DNA of 25,949 nucleotides from JBBTQZ01 sp038065435. GTDB lineage: Bacteria; Patescibacteriota; Minisyncoccia; Phycocordibacterales; WO2-35-19. Below are positions 7,037-15,760 of the stretch, in pieces. The stretch lies in assembly GCA_038065435.1 (NCBI GenBank), contig JBBTQZ010000050.1, positions 1-25,949 on the forward strand, in the 5' to 3' direction. Each line of letters begins with the position of its first letter. Position 1 is the first letter of the stretch. Position numbers and translations under genes: made by a program. The notes below the pieces were generated by a model. It was not told the origin of the DNA, made no database searches, and was given only the letters and a program-made list of their open reading frames with translations.

Positions 7037-8516
7037 TTTTAGAAATTTTGTTATAAAACTTAAGCATCTCCTCCACATAAGTCTTGAAGTCAGAGTTTTC
7101 CCTAATATCTTCAATCTTAAGTATTGACCAAAGTTTTGATATATCTATATCAAACATATCTTCCATTACCAATGCTACCAAATTTTGAAGGTCCCGTTCT
7201 TTATTGATCTCGTTTTGACCATCATAGTGTAAACATTCATTTACCAGATTTGGCAAATCTTCAGGAATCTTACATCGTTTAACCCCAGACAAAATGTCAA
7301 AATAGGTAGCCCCAAATATTATAGTGGGCACCTTGAGTAGCACCGCTTCCCAGGCAGCAGTACCGGTAACCGTCATTACTATTTTTGCTCTCTTGATAAT
7401 ATCGATGGAATCAAGCCCCGGACGGATAAGTCTAACATTGGGTATACTCTTTAATTTTTTATAAAACTCTCGATCTCTACTTGTAAGCATTGCTGGATGT
7501 TCTTTTATATAGAGTTTGAAATTTATAGGCAAAGATTGTGCGATGTTGAATATAACATTTATCTGATCTGTATAATACGGCGCCCAAAGCATCAAAGAAA
7601 GTTCGGGTTCAAAATGAAGTGGAAAATATACATAGGATTCTTTTGGATCAAAAATGTCATAACGAGGGTGTCTATATTGATTAAGCCAAAGCAGAAAATT
7701 TCGTTTTACATATGTTGTCCAGGTATAGGCATATATGGTCGGAAATCCATAATTGAACGAATCTAGAATTTTTCGTACCAAATTTTTAAGTAAGAGCACA
7801 GGATGTGTAAGAGGAGGAGATTCAAGGCCAATCGTCCAGTATGGCTTAACTGGTTTTTCACGATAAGACTCAATCCACGCTTCAGCTTCCTTTAATTTCG
7901 GACTGATATAATTTCCGGTTTGTAGAAGCAGCCATTTTTCAGCCACCGTAGTAAACTTATTATAAATACTTTCACTAAAAATTTGGGCGTCCCCCAATCG
8001 TGTATCCATAAGAACAACACATCTAATCCCTCGCGAACGTCCGATATAATACAAAAGCAAAGACCCCATTGTACAAGCAGAAGTGAGCATAATCATATCT
8101 GGTTTACACTCATCAAACATTTTCTCTATAGTCTTTATTCTGTACTGTAATTGCTGCTTAACTTGGTAATGGTCAAAGATTGGTTCATATTTCGTATAAA
8201 AAGTATGAGGCCAGCGATTAATCATTGCCCGATCAACAGTAAAGAAGTGCCAAAAAAATGGCGTTCCATATTCTTTTTCCTTTCTATCCAAAAAATCTTC
8301 ATCTACTACTTCGTTACCAGCTTCTACCGACAAAATATCATCTGTCAAAAGTGTTTTGTATTTGATATCAACCTGATCTCTAAGAAAAAAATATGGGTCT
8401 CTACCAGAAATATAACCACAAAAAATCCCATCCCCTCCAGAGCGTTTTTGGATTTCTAAAATTGTGGCGTGTCCCAACCTGGTAACCGCCCTATTAAAAA
8501 ACATACAAACATTCAT
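6978..8516 (-). CDS. Capsule-type (KpsS/CDP-glycerol transferase-like) glycosyltransferase
   Basis: About 512 residues with a GT-B-like plan and no clear membrane helix. The N-terminal half begins MNVCMFFNRAVTRLGHATIL and has KPDMIMLTSACTMGSLLLYY (138-157). The C-terminal half has SYVYFPLHFEPE, YIKEHP (336-341) and TVTGTAAWEAVLLKVPTIIF (382-401), the donor-site pattern of capsule synthesis and CDP-glycerol-type transferases. It probably extends a glycan on the cytoplasmic face. A GTG six codons upstream would overlap the TIM-barrel stop by 4 bases and is an alternative start; I prefer the ATG that opens the conserved-looking N-terminus. The next gene begins inside its 3' end. Donor sugar unknown. 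Confidence 0.72.
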   Translation of the reverse strand: MNVCMFFNRAVTRLGHATILEIQKRSGGDGIFCGYISGRDPYFFLRDQVDIKYKTLLTDDILSVEAGNEVVDEDFLDRKEKEYGTPFFWHFFTVDRAMINRWPHTFYTKYEPIFDHYQVKQQLQYRIKTIEKMFDECKPDMIMLTSACTMGSLLLYYIGRSRGIRCVVLMDTRLGDAQIFSESIYNKFTTVAEKWLLLQTGNYISPKLKEAEAWIESYREKPVKPYWTIGLESPPLTHPVLLLKNLVRKILDSFNYGFPTIYAYTWTTYVKRNFLLWLNQYRHPRYDIFDPKESYVYFPLHFEPELSLMLWAPYYTDQINVIFNIAQSLPINFKLYIKEHPAMLTSRDREFYKKLKSIPNVRLIRPGLDSIDIIKRAKIVMTVTGTAAWEAVLLKVPTIIFGATYFDILSGVKRCKIPEDLPNLVNECLHYDGQNEINKERDLQNLVALVMEDMFDIDISKLWSILKIEDIRENSDFKTYVEEMLKFYNKISKNDLKNQLDKTSTSDSKNGN

Positions 8517-8530
8517 TTTTTTATATATTA

Positions 8531-9343
8531 TCACACATAATGTTTTACAAATACTTTTATATTTCTTTCTAAGATAGCCAAATTTGATGATGTTTTATTC
8601 GCTTTCATCTCTAAGGAAATAGAGCCATTATAACCACAATCTTTTATAATCTTTGATGTATAGCTATGGTCTATGGTGCTATTGTCTATTTCGCTCAAAA
8701 ACGGTGTGCTTATATGAACATGACCTATTATGCCATGGGCTTTTAAAATTACATTTTCCAAATTTTCATTGTTCATTAAAATAGCCCCAATATCAAGATT
8801 CAATCTGAATTGCCGATCATTTATTTTTTTTACAAATTCTATAGCTTCAATAGTATTTGTAATAAAATTACATCCATATTCTCTTGGATTAGCCTCTAGA
8901 GACACCGTAACATCATTTTTTTGAGCTTCCTCAATCAACTTTTGAAAAAAAGAAGTAGCTTTATTAATACTTTCCTTATTGATTGGATTTTTGCTAAACC
9001 TATTTTTTGGTGACCCAAACACTAGATTTTTTATACCCAATAAATTTGCCACCTTCATATCCTTAGTTAGGTAATCAAAGAGATATTTCACTCTCTTGGC
9101 CCCATCAAAAATAGTGTGTTCGGGAGCTCCATACAATAGAGATTGCATAGACACAAAACTGAATCCGTTGGAGTTATACTCATCTCTGAGTTTTTTAACC
9201 TCATCATCTGTCGTGTCCAAAAAGTTTGGGAAAAGCAATGTTGGAGCTATTTCTATATTAAAAATCCCGTACTTTTTGAGCAATTCCAAAGCTTTATCAT
9301 TTTCCTCTCTATTCCATGCGATATTTGAAACACTAAGATTCAT
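8531..9343 (-). CDS. Xylose-isomerase-like TIM-barrel sugar (phosphate) isomerase/epimerase
   Basis: 270 residues of the AP-endonuclease-2/xylose-isomerase-like barrel family. The four metal-ligand positions are visible: Glu150 in VSLEANP, Asp184 in LNLDIGA, His210 in GHVHIS and Glu245 in ISLEMK. The N-terminal LSVSNIAWN and NIEIAP strands are also typical. Members isomerise or epimerise small keto-sugars and polyols, using a divalent metal. Its start overlaps the SDR by 11 bases and it is followed by the capsule-type transferase, so it belongs to the oxidoreductase-SDR-barrel trio rather than the rml pathway. The trio may make an unusual sugar or acid precursor; the substrate is unknown. This stretch is extremely AT-rich: one hand-counted 60-base block has only 10 G/C. 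Confidence 0.82.
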   Translation of the reverse strand: MNLSVSNIAWNREENDKALELLKKYGIFNIEIAPTLLFPNFLDTTDDEVKKLRDEYNSNGFSFVSMQSLLYGAPEHTIFDGAKRVKYLFDYLTKDMKVANLLGIKNLVFGSPKNRFSKNPINKESINKATSFFQKLIEEAQKNDVTVSLEANPREYGCNFITNTIEAIEFVKKINDRQFRLNLDIGAILMNNENLENVILKAHGIIGHVHISTPFLSEIDNSTIDHSYTSKIIKDCGYNGSISLEMKANKTSSNLAILERNIKVFVKHYV

Positions 9344-10103
9344 TTTTATATTGTTTTTTAAAATTTTTCAAATCTTCTATGATTTCTTCTCGGCTATAAA
9401 TGTAATCTTCTAATTTATGTCTAAAAAGTTTTCCATATCTTGTCCTCATATCGTAAACCAAACCTTTACCTATGGGATTTTCAAAATTTATATCAAAAAC
9501 TTCATCTAATATGTCTCTGACTAAAATAGGGGCGGTAGCCATATTCAACAATTTAATTTTAGATTCTATAGCACTACTGATATCTGTATACAAGTTTTTA
9601 ACATTATAAAATTGGAGTTTGGCGGTAGTGTCAATTTTTTCTACTTCGTGATTATTCAACAAATCGAAGATAATATTTTTTCTAAAATTTGCACCATAGA
9701 CAATAGGAAGCCTTATAATCAAATGATTTTCAAATTTATTTTTGATAAATTCCTCAAGATAAAGCCTGTTTCTTCCGTACGGATTTGTAATTTCAACATC
9801 AGCTTCTGAATCTTCATAGACTCCGACCGGTGTTTTGTAAACATCAATGGTAGACACAAGTACAAAAGTGTCAACATTTACTTCATTAATATATTCAATA
9901 AATTTTTTTATATTAGATAAATCCTCTTCTCCATTTTGGTTTATTTTCCATCTAAGACTGGGGTTGCCTGCTGATATCACAAAATCATATTTTTTATTTT
10001 TGATTTCCGCTATATTTTTAGAATTATAAAAGTCATCAAAATATGTTTGATTACAAAGGTTTGAACCGATAAAACCAGTATTTCCTATTATGGCCTTAGA
10101 CAT
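9333..10103 (-). CDS. SDR-family nucleotide-sugar epimerase/dehydratase-like protein with Tyr-x3-Arg
   Basis: 256 residues, short for an extended SDR. GNTGFIG at 7-13 is the dinucleotide-binding loop and LVSTIDVY (82-89) the active-site strand. The catalytic pair reads YGRNR (109-113), so the usual Lys is Arg. The remainder (IIRLPIVYGANFRKN, then NVKNLY) follows the family. The C-terminal substrate domain is reduced. It overlaps the FAD oxidoreductase by 8 bases and the TIM-barrel gene by 11, implying tight co-translation. Either an active variant with altered proton relay or a binding or scaffold protein is possible. No SD. Confidence 0.78.
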   Translation of the reverse strand: MSKAIIGNTGFIGSNLCNQTYFDDFYNSKNIAEIKNKKYDFVISAGNPSLRWKINQNGEEDLSNIKKFIEYINEVNVDTFVLVSTIDVYKTPVGVYEDSEADVEITNPYGRNRLYLEEFIKNKFENHLIIRLPIVYGANFRKNIIFDLLNNHEVEKIDTTAKLQFYNVKNLYTDISSAIESKIKLLNMATAPILVRDILDEVFDINFENPIGKGLVYDMRTRYGKLFRHKLEDYIYSREEIIEDLKNFKKQYKNES

Positions 10104-11193
10104 TGATTTCTTTTTTTATTCTTTTGACTAAATATTCCGCAACCATAGGTGCAGAAACAAATTTGCCTTCTAAAACAGAGTAGAAGGGTAAATGGTAATT
10201 ATGCCTTACAATTCTTGTGGATCTGTCGTCATTTTTTTGATTTTCAATTTTAAGTGGTATTGGTCTATTCGCCCAAAGAGAATGACTATATTTTAAATCC
10301 TTAAAAAATGGGTAGTACTTTAAGCCGTGTTTCAACATCAATTTCCATTTACTTTTTTTATTCTTGTTTTGGTTATATTTGACACCAAAACTTCTGTTCG
10401 TGACGGAATTAAGCACATCATAAACCAAATATTTACCCTTATGCCCCCCATAAGGCATAATAGTAATAAAGGGTCCATCCATTACGGTCAAAGCAGGTAT
10501 TTCATAATCACAACTAACTACTGCTATTTCTGTATTTTCAAATTCATATTCAGTCAAATGATCTCTCACACCAAAAAAACTTTGAATATTATTAGTGCAA
10601 GTATACGTAGTGTTGATTATGATATCAGCGTCTATTTCAAATTTTTTATTATTATTGGAATAAAGTCTTAGAACACCTTTGTCGTTTTTAATTTTCTTAA
10701 TATTAAAACCAAAAAGAGTCTTGATGTTATATTGTTTGAACCTGTCCTTCAAGATATTTTTTAGTTTCAATATGTCAAAATAGGCTTCTTTGACATTAAA
10801 AGACGCTGCTAACATTTTTTTGTTTACAAAATTTTCTTTTGGCCATTCTTCTTTGTGACCTAATTTATTTTTTTTTATAAAACTACGATATTTGGCGGAA
10901 GACGTCCTTGAATTGTATCTTTCAATAAGATAATAAAAATCAGGATAAATTAAACTATCACCAAAATGTTTCTTAAAATATCGATGACCCATTTTGCATT
11001 CCAATATAGTTTTACTGGACCTTGGATAATGATACCCGAGATGTATCCTATTATGAGTAGCCCCCGAAGTTCCCATTAAAATGTCAGGATTTGAATCAAC
11101 AATATATACTTCGTAATTATTTTTACCTAATTCAATAGCGACACTGGAGCCGTGGATGCCCGCTCCTATTATTAATGCTTTTTTATTTTTCAT
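10096..11193 (-). CDS. FAD-dependent oxidoreductase, DAO/glycerol-3-phosphate dehydrogenase-like fold
   Basis: 365 residues. GAGIHG (10-15) after a short beta strand and Asp33 at the end of the second strand form the FAD-binding Rossmann motif. SGATHNRIHLGYHYPRS (43-59) is a conserved-looking flavin or substrate loop, and ADIIINTTYTCTNN resembles the usual second dinucleotide-contact strand. No membrane segment. It would oxidise a C-N or C-OH bond of a small substrate. Four bases overlap the upstream GT4 and eight the downstream SDR. With the SDR and TIM-barrel genes it forms a module separate from the rml pathway. I do not recognise a characterised pathway with this trio. Confidence 0.8.
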   Translation of the reverse strand: MKNKKALIIGAGIHGSSVAIELGKNNYEVYIVDSNPDILMGTSGATHNRIHLGYHYPRSSKTILECKMGHRYFKKHFGDSLIYPDFYYLIERYNSRTSSAKYRSFIKKNKLGHKEEWPKENFVNKKMLAASFNVKEAYFDILKLKNILKDRFKQYNIKTLFGFNIKKIKNDKGVLRLYSNNNKKFEIDADIIINTTYTCTNNIQSFFGVRDHLTEYEFENTEIAVVSCDYEIPALTVMDGPFITIMPYGGHKGKYLVYDVLNSVTNRSFGVKYNQNKNKKSKWKLMLKHGLKYYPFFKDLKYSHSLWANRPIPLKIENQKNDDRSTRIVRHNYHLPFYSVLEGKFVSAPMVAEYLVKRIKKEINV

Positions 11194-12323
11194 TGTATTA
11201 ATTGTTGCATTCTTTTGTACAGGATTTCTGTCAATTTTTGATGGTCAAAAATATCTTTACCTCTTTTTATCCCATTTTCTGACATTCTTTGTCTCAAATT
11301 TGGATCTCTGTAGATTGTTTGAATCTTGTCGGCTAGATCTTCAGCATTCCCTATTTCATAACTAAGCCCCGCATCACCTGCACCCCATTCATCACCGGTA
11401 CCTGCTGGTACAATCACGGGTACCCCACATCCAAGAGCCTCAATAGCTGCCATACCAAGAGCGTCTTTCCATAGAGAAGTCAAAATTAAAAGACTACTGT
11501 GCTTAAAGATATCCCCCATATTTTCATGTTCTATCCTGCCGTGCCAAAATACCCTATCTTCAACAGCTCTTTCTTTGGCTAATTTAATGAGGTTATCTTT
11601 CTCTGGGCCACTACCCACAATATCAAGACAAATATCTAAATCTTTTAAGATAGCGAGGGCTTCAATAATCAAATCAGCATTTCTTTCTTTTATCAACCTG
11701 CCGCTATAGATAATATGGAAATGAGCTTTTTGTGGACAAACAAATTTATTTTTAATAGTAAATATTGAATAATCAATAAAGTCTGGTAATACTAAGAAAT
11801 GTGACTTTGGAATGCCCCTTTCTGCATAAAGATCTCTAGTGACTGGAGAGACTGGCACAAAAAGATCTATTTTTTTGGTCCAATACGATAAACAATATTT
11901 CTCAAACAATTTTAACCCAGCCAGTTTAATTTTTTTAAAAAATGACACCGGCATAAGACCAGTTGGAAAATGGTAATGTTCTATATGAGCCATTACCGGT
12001 TTGCCACCCCGACTTTTATATAAACCAGCCGCGAACCAAAAGACATGTCCATCTACATAATAAATATCTGTCTCGTTCTCATGCTTTTTCATTATATCTG
12101 CTACTGCTTTATGGAAAGCAAAAAACTTTAGCTTAGTCGGGTAGACATTCTCTTCAATTACCTTGTATGGCAAGGATATTAAGTTATTTTTATAAGAGAA
12201 TACTGTAATAAATCTAACTTCAGCTCCTCTTTTTGTGAGCTCTCTAGCTTTGATCATCCTATCGAAATTAGAGCCCCCACCATTCACTAAGTCCAGTTGA
12301 GTTGTTACAAAAGTAATGCGCAT
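11190..12323 (-). CDS. GT4-family glycosyltransferase
   Basis: 377 residues, standard GT4 length and GT-B plan. The N-terminus MRITFVTTQLDLVNGGGSNF has the Gly-rich acceptor-side loop; FHIIYSGRLIKERNADLIIEAL opens the donor domain. LDIVGSGPEKDNL and WKDALGMAAIEALGCGVPVI hold the E-x7-E element, with Asp replacing the first Glu. It is the first gene of a left-running block, divergent from the flippase, with a candidate promoter directly upstream. It would add a hexose or deoxyhexose to a lipid-linked glycan at the inner membrane face. Donor unknown. Confidence 0.88.
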   Translation of the reverse strand: MRITFVTTQLDLVNGGGSNFDRMIKARELTKRGAEVRFITVFSYKNNLISLPYKVIEENVYPTKLKFFAFHKAVADIMKKHENETDIYYVDGHVFWFAAGLYKSRGGKPVMAHIEHYHFPTGLMPVSFFKKIKLAGLKLFEKYCLSYWTKKIDLFVPVSPVTRDLYAERGIPKSHFLVLPDFIDYSIFTIKNKFVCPQKAHFHIIYSGRLIKERNADLIIEALAILKDLDICLDIVGSGPEKDNLIKLAKERAVEDRVFWHGRIEHENMGDIFKHSSLLILTSLWKDALGMAAIEALGCGVPVIVPAGTGDEWGAGDAGLSYEIGNAEDLADKIQTIYRDPNLRQRMSENGIKRGKDIFDHQKLTEILYKRMQQLIQ

Positions 12324-12332
12324 GAGTTTTTT

Positions 12333-12361
12333 ATACTAATATAAATGGGGGCAATTATCAA
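12333..12361 (-). promoter_or_regulatory. Candidate promoter of the GT4-led block in the divergent intergenic region
   Basis: TTGATA, 17 bases, TAGTAT on the minus strand lies in the 66-base gap between the divergent GT4 and flippase genes. The gap also holds a 7-bp AT-only inverted repeat (AATTTTA/TAAAATT, 12360-12380) that could be part of the plus-strand promoter, but it is too AT-rich to call. A promoter is required here by gene orientation. Confidence 0.4.
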
Positions 12362-12389
12362 TTTTAATTTTTGTAAAATTATGTTCTAA

Positions 12390-13661
12390 ATGTTACCCTT
12401 ATTCCATAATATGTTTAATGAATTTGAATTAAAACCAAAACAACTCCTTCTTAAAATAGGGGATTTTCTTAAAACTGATATCCGCTACATTATGAAGCAA
12501 GGCTCATGGCTTGCCGGAGGTGAGATTATTAATAATATTTTGAGTGTAGGACTTATCGTAGCTTTTGCTAATTTAATTTCACCATCTAATTATGGCATTT
12601 ATAAATATATACTTTCTATATATGCCATATTTGCTCTTTCTGGACTCTCTGGATCAGGCCCAGCCATTACAAAATCTGTAGCAGAGGGTAATGAGGGCAT
12701 TTATAGTCCTGCTCTAAAATTGCAAAGAAAATGGGCACTTATTGGTTCTCTTGGTACTCTGGTTACAGCCCTATACTATCTATCACATGGAAATAAAATA
12801 CTTGGTTATTCTTTTATTGTTGCCACCATTGTCTTGCCGTTCTTTGAATCCCAAAATACTTACCAGCATATTCTGTCAGGTAAAAAAAGATTTGATTTAC
12901 AGATAAAATACTACTCTGGAACTCGTATTGTTTCTACTGTAAGTATTATTCTAGCCCTTTTTCTTACTCAAAATGTAATCATCATTGTGGCTGCTTACTT
13001 TATCCCCTATATACTTGCCAACTTCTACTTTGGATATTTAGCTCTAAAACAAATCAAGCTGAACAATAATTTCGATTCAAGTATCATTTCATATATGAAG
13101 CATTTGAGTCTGATAGGAGTGTTCTCAGCTACCGTTAACTATCTTGACAGTATTATAATTTTTCAGCTCCTTGGACCAGTCCAGCTTGCTATATACACAA
13201 TAGCTTTAGCCCCTGCCACCCGTCTTCAATCTTTTTTTGGTATTATTCCAGAACTTTCATTACCAAAATACGCAGAACATCCAGTAGATGAGATCAAAAA
13301 AGCAATATTCCCAAAAATATTAAAGGCAATCCCTATTTGTATTTTAATTGTAATTTCTTATATCCTTATAGTGCCTTTATTTTTTAAATTATTCCTACCT
13401 CAATACCCAGAATCGGTAAGATACGCTCAACTACTTGCCCTTCCTTTTATATGGTACCCATTTGCTCTGTTGGCAAGAGTACTCTTGGTTAAAGCGAGTA
13501 TAAAGCAACTTTATCACTACAACATTCTAGAATCAGTCGCTCAATGTATAATTATGTTCTTAGCCATCTACTTTTTTGGTTTGCCGGGAGCAGTCATCGG
13601 AATAATAGCGACTTCTATTATAGGAAACATAATCTTATACTACTACTTTCACAAACTATAG
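12390..13661 (+). CDS. Wzx-like polysaccharide flippase (MOP superfamily)
   Basis: 423 residues with about 12 hydrophobic segments. A short cytoplasmic N-terminus is followed by the typical first membrane segment (GGEIINNILSVGLIVAFANL), then SPSNYGIYKYILSIYAIFAL, as in PF01943-type O-antigen and teichuronate exporters. It would flip the undecaprenyl-linked repeat unit across the membrane. It is the only convincing plus-strand gene: divergent from the GT4 block and convergent with the C-methyltransferase, whose stop lies 9 bases beyond its own. No hairpin separates the two ends. An internal ATG at 12411 is an alternative start. A Wzx implies a Wzy-type polymerase, which is not in the window. 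Confidence 0.9.
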   Translation: MLPLFHNMFNEFELKPKQLLLKIGDFLKTDIRYIMKQGSWLAGGEIINNILSVGLIVAFANLISPSNYGIYKYILSIYAIFALSGLSGSGPAITKSVAEGNEGIYSPALKLQRKWALIGSLGTLVTALYYLSHGNKILGYSFIVATIVLPFFESQNTYQHILSGKKRFDLQIKYYSGTRIVSTVSIILALFLTQNVIIIVAAYFIPYILANFYFGYLALKQIKLNNNFDSSIISYMKHLSLIGVFSATVNYLDSIIIFQLLGPVQLAIYTIALAPATRLQSFFGIIPELSLPKYAEHPVDEIKKAIFPKILKAIPICILIVISYILIVPLFFKLFLPQYPESVRYAQLLALPFIWYPFALLARVLLVKASIKQLYHYNILESVAQCIIMFLAIYFFGLPGAVIGIIATSIIGNIILYYYFHKL

Positions 13662-13670
13662 CTTCCAAAA

Positions 13671-14900
13671 TCAAACGATTTTTACAGTGGGAACAGGAAG
13701 AATAAACTTCACTCCTTTTTTTCTCAATTCTTTTTCTTTTTCTAAAATCACTTTGGCATAATTCCAAGAAAGAAGAAGGATGTAATCTGGCTTTTCTTTT
13801 TTTAACATCTCAGGAGAAACCACCGGTATATGGCTACCCGGAGTATAATGTCCCTGCTTAGAGAGTGTCGTGTCAGTTATATACTCCAAAGTGTCTGGTC
13901 CGATTTCAAAATAGTTTAAGAGAGTATTGCCTTTTGCTGGCGCCCCATAACCAACTATCTTTTTGCCTTCTTTTTTCAGCTTGGCCAAAAGGTCAAGAAG
14001 TTTGATCTTATTCAAAGATACTTTTTTAGAAAAATATTCAAAAGTTTTCATATCACCGAGCCCCATCTTTTTTTCTTTTTTAAAAAATTCCTTCACTCCA
14101 ATAGAACTCTCCCCTTGATATCCAGCATAAACTCGCATACTCTCTCCGTGTATTGGCACTAATTTGATATCTCTCACCGACATTCCCAAGCGTTCCAAAA
14201 GTACTTGTAAACTATGTAAAGAATGGTAATAAAGATGCTCATGATAGATCTGATCAAAACCACCCTTAGTCAGTAAATTACCCACCCAATGGACCTCAAA
14301 AATAAAACGCCCATCTGGCTCTAAAAGGTGCCTAACACCCCTAAAAACACTCGGTAAATCGTCTATATGAGCCATTACATTGTTGGCCACCACTATTTTG
14401 GCACCTCCAAATTTAGATTTGATCTCTCGAGCAAGAGCGTAGTTAAAAAAGCCCACTTTGGTTGGCACTCCATTTTGACAAGCGACTCGAGCTACATTGG
14501 TCGCTGGATCAATCCCAAGCACTCGATGTCTATCTTTAATCCTAGAAAGAAGAGCCCCGTCATTACTCCCGATTTCAATCACTAAATCTTTTGGAGAATT
14601 AAGATATTCTGAAGCAATCTCATCAGCCAAATTATAAAAATGAGCAACTAGCGGTTTACTTGCTCCTGTCTCATAATGATAATTTTTAAAAAGAATTTTT
14701 GGAGAGACCACATGCTTCAACTGAAGCGATTTACAGTTTGTGCAAATATGCACGATCAATGGATACGCTACTTCCCGCTTAAAGAGTTGTGGATGAGACA
14801 AAAAAGAATTGGCTGGAGGCATCACTCCCAAATCCAAAATTTCCTTAAACCCCCTCCCCTCACACATCCGACAAACCTTTTTTATTTTAAATTCTGCCAT
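13671..14900 (-). CDS. NDP-sugar C-methyltransferase (TylC3/NovU/TcaB9 type)
   Basis: 409 residues from MAEFKIKKVCRMC; an upstream ATG adds 12 unlikely residues. The three-part family plan is visible. There is an N-terminal zinc site with Cys10, Cys13, Cys53 and Cys56. The SAM domain has VIEIGSNDGALL (107-118), VMAHIDDL and the catalytic-type YHEH (219-222) in FDQIYHEHLYYHSLHSL. The C-terminal domain has IVGYGAPAKGNTLLNYF. Family members place a methyl group on the carbon skeleton (C3 or C5) of dTDP-4-keto-6-deoxysugars. That makes this the key indicator of a branched sugar such as those of the noviose/mycarose class. It overlaps rmlD by 19 bases. Position of methylation cannot be read from sequence. 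Confidence 0.93.
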   Translation of the reverse strand: MAEFKIKKVCRMCEGRGFKEILDLGVMPPANSFLSHPQLFKREVAYPLIVHICTNCKSLQLKHVVSPKILFKNYHYETGASKPLVAHFYNLADEIASEYLNSPKDLVIEIGSNDGALLSRIKDRHRVLGIDPATNVARVACQNGVPTKVGFFNYALAREIKSKFGGAKIVVANNVMAHIDDLPSVFRGVRHLLEPDGRFIFEVHWVGNLLTKGGFDQIYHEHLYYHSLHSLQVLLERLGMSVRDIKLVPIHGESMRVYAGYQGESSIGVKEFFKKEKKMGLGDMKTFEYFSKKVSLNKIKLLDLLAKLKKEGKKIVGYGAPAKGNTLLNYFEIGPDTLEYITDTTLSKQGHYTPGSHIPVVSPEMLKKEKPDYILLLSWNYAKVILEKEKELRKKGVKFILPVPTVKIV

Positions 14901-15706
14901 TCTGTTTTTAAATATTCTGTTAGAGCGTCCCCCCAAGATCTCATATCTACACTTGAAACCAAACCTCCACTAGACAACTGGTGAAGTGAGAGTCCAAAAG
15001 TAGAAGCTGGTACGGCATTTATTTTAGTTTCTTTTTTTAAAATATCTTTTATCAAAAGTGCCATATCGTATCGAGAAGCGATACCAGAATTAACTAAATG
15101 AAAAACCCCCTTTTTATTATTTAAAATAAATTCTTTCAGGGTTCCCACAAGATCAAGTGCATATGTTGGCGAACTAAATTGATCATCAACAGCATTTGCC
15201 TCTGGCTTTTCTAACTGATCTATAAACTTACCTACAAACTTTTTGTCTCTTTCTTTTCCTCCTCCAAAAACCCAAGAGGTGCGGGCTATTACAAAATCCT
15301 CTGACATCCCTTTGACCGCAAGTTCTCCCAAATATTTAGAATGACCATAAACACTCTCCGGGCTTGGTTCATCATCTACGACATGAGGACTTTTAGAATG
15401 AGGGAAGACTGCATCGGTTGAAACATAGATCATTTTTGCTCCTACTTTTTTTGCTGCAAATGCTAGGTTGTAAGTACCAACACTGTTGACTAAATAAGCG
15501 AGTGCCGGATCATTTTCACATTTAGTCAAATCAGTAAGCGCCGCCAAATGCAAAATAATTTTTGGCTGCATCTTTTGCACCACTTCCTGCACCTGCTCTA
15601 AATTTGTAATATCCAAATTATTCCTATCCAATTTAACCCCAAAATCAATACAAGAAGCAACCACACCACCACCACCGGTCACCAAAGTTTTGTTCAAAAT
15701 TTCCAT
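14882..15706 (-). CDS. rmlD: RmlD-type dTDP-4-keto-6-deoxysugar reductase
   Basis: 274 residues from ATG at MEILNKTLVTG; a longer frame starts inside the cassette terminator and is rejected. Family marks are YVSTDAVF (94-101), YGHSK (120-124), RTSWVFGG, and VDDQFSSPTYALDL. It would reduce the 4-keto group to finish a dTDP-deoxysugar. An oddity is the cofactor loop TGGGGVVA (10-17), where the third Gly of TGxxGxxG is Ala. The gene follows the high-GC cassette, whose terminator T-tract ends at its start codon, leaving no room for a promoter. It overlaps the C-methyltransferase by 19 bases. Product stereochemistry is open because the C-methyltransferase may act on the same intermediate. Confidence 0.88.
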   Translation of the reverse strand: MEILNKTLVTGGGGVVASCIDFGVKLDRNNLDITNLEQVQEVVQKMQPKIILHLAALTDLTKCENDPALAYLVNSVGTYNLAFAAKKVGAKMIYVSTDAVFPHSKSPHVVDDEPSPESVYGHSKYLGELAVKGMSEDFVIARTSWVFGGGKERDKKFVGKFIDQLEKPEANAVDDQFSSPTYALDLVGTLKEFILNNKKGVFHLVNSGIASRYDMALLIKDILKKETKINAVPASTFGLSLHQLSSGGLVSSVDMRSWGDALTEYLKTEWQNLK

Positions 15707-15752
15707 AAAAAAACAATAACATAAAAGACGGACAGATTCCTCTGTCCGTCTT
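15707..15752 (-). terminator. Intrinsic terminator of the second high-GC cassette, abutting rmlD
   Basis: A perfect 12-bp stem (AAGACGGACAGA/TCTGTCCGTCTT) with a 4-base loop, arms 15725-15736 and 15741-15752, is followed on the minus strand by TTATGTTATTG and seven Ts. Those seven Ts touch the rmlD ATG. The stem begins 8 bases after the cassette stop codon. The downstream gene therefore depends on read-through or an undetected promoter. Confidence 0.85.
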
Positions 15753-15760
15753 ACCAACCA

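Noticed and set aside
12360..12380. AATTTTA/TAAAATT inverted repeat between the divergent genes as an operator or terminator
   Set aside because: AT-only 7-bp palindromes are frequent by chance at this composition; there is no T-tract terminator geometry and no regulator gene nearby.
13662..13670. Bidirectional terminator between the convergent flippase and C-methyltransferase genes
   Set aside because: Only 9 bases separate the stops, and no inverted repeat was found in or around them.
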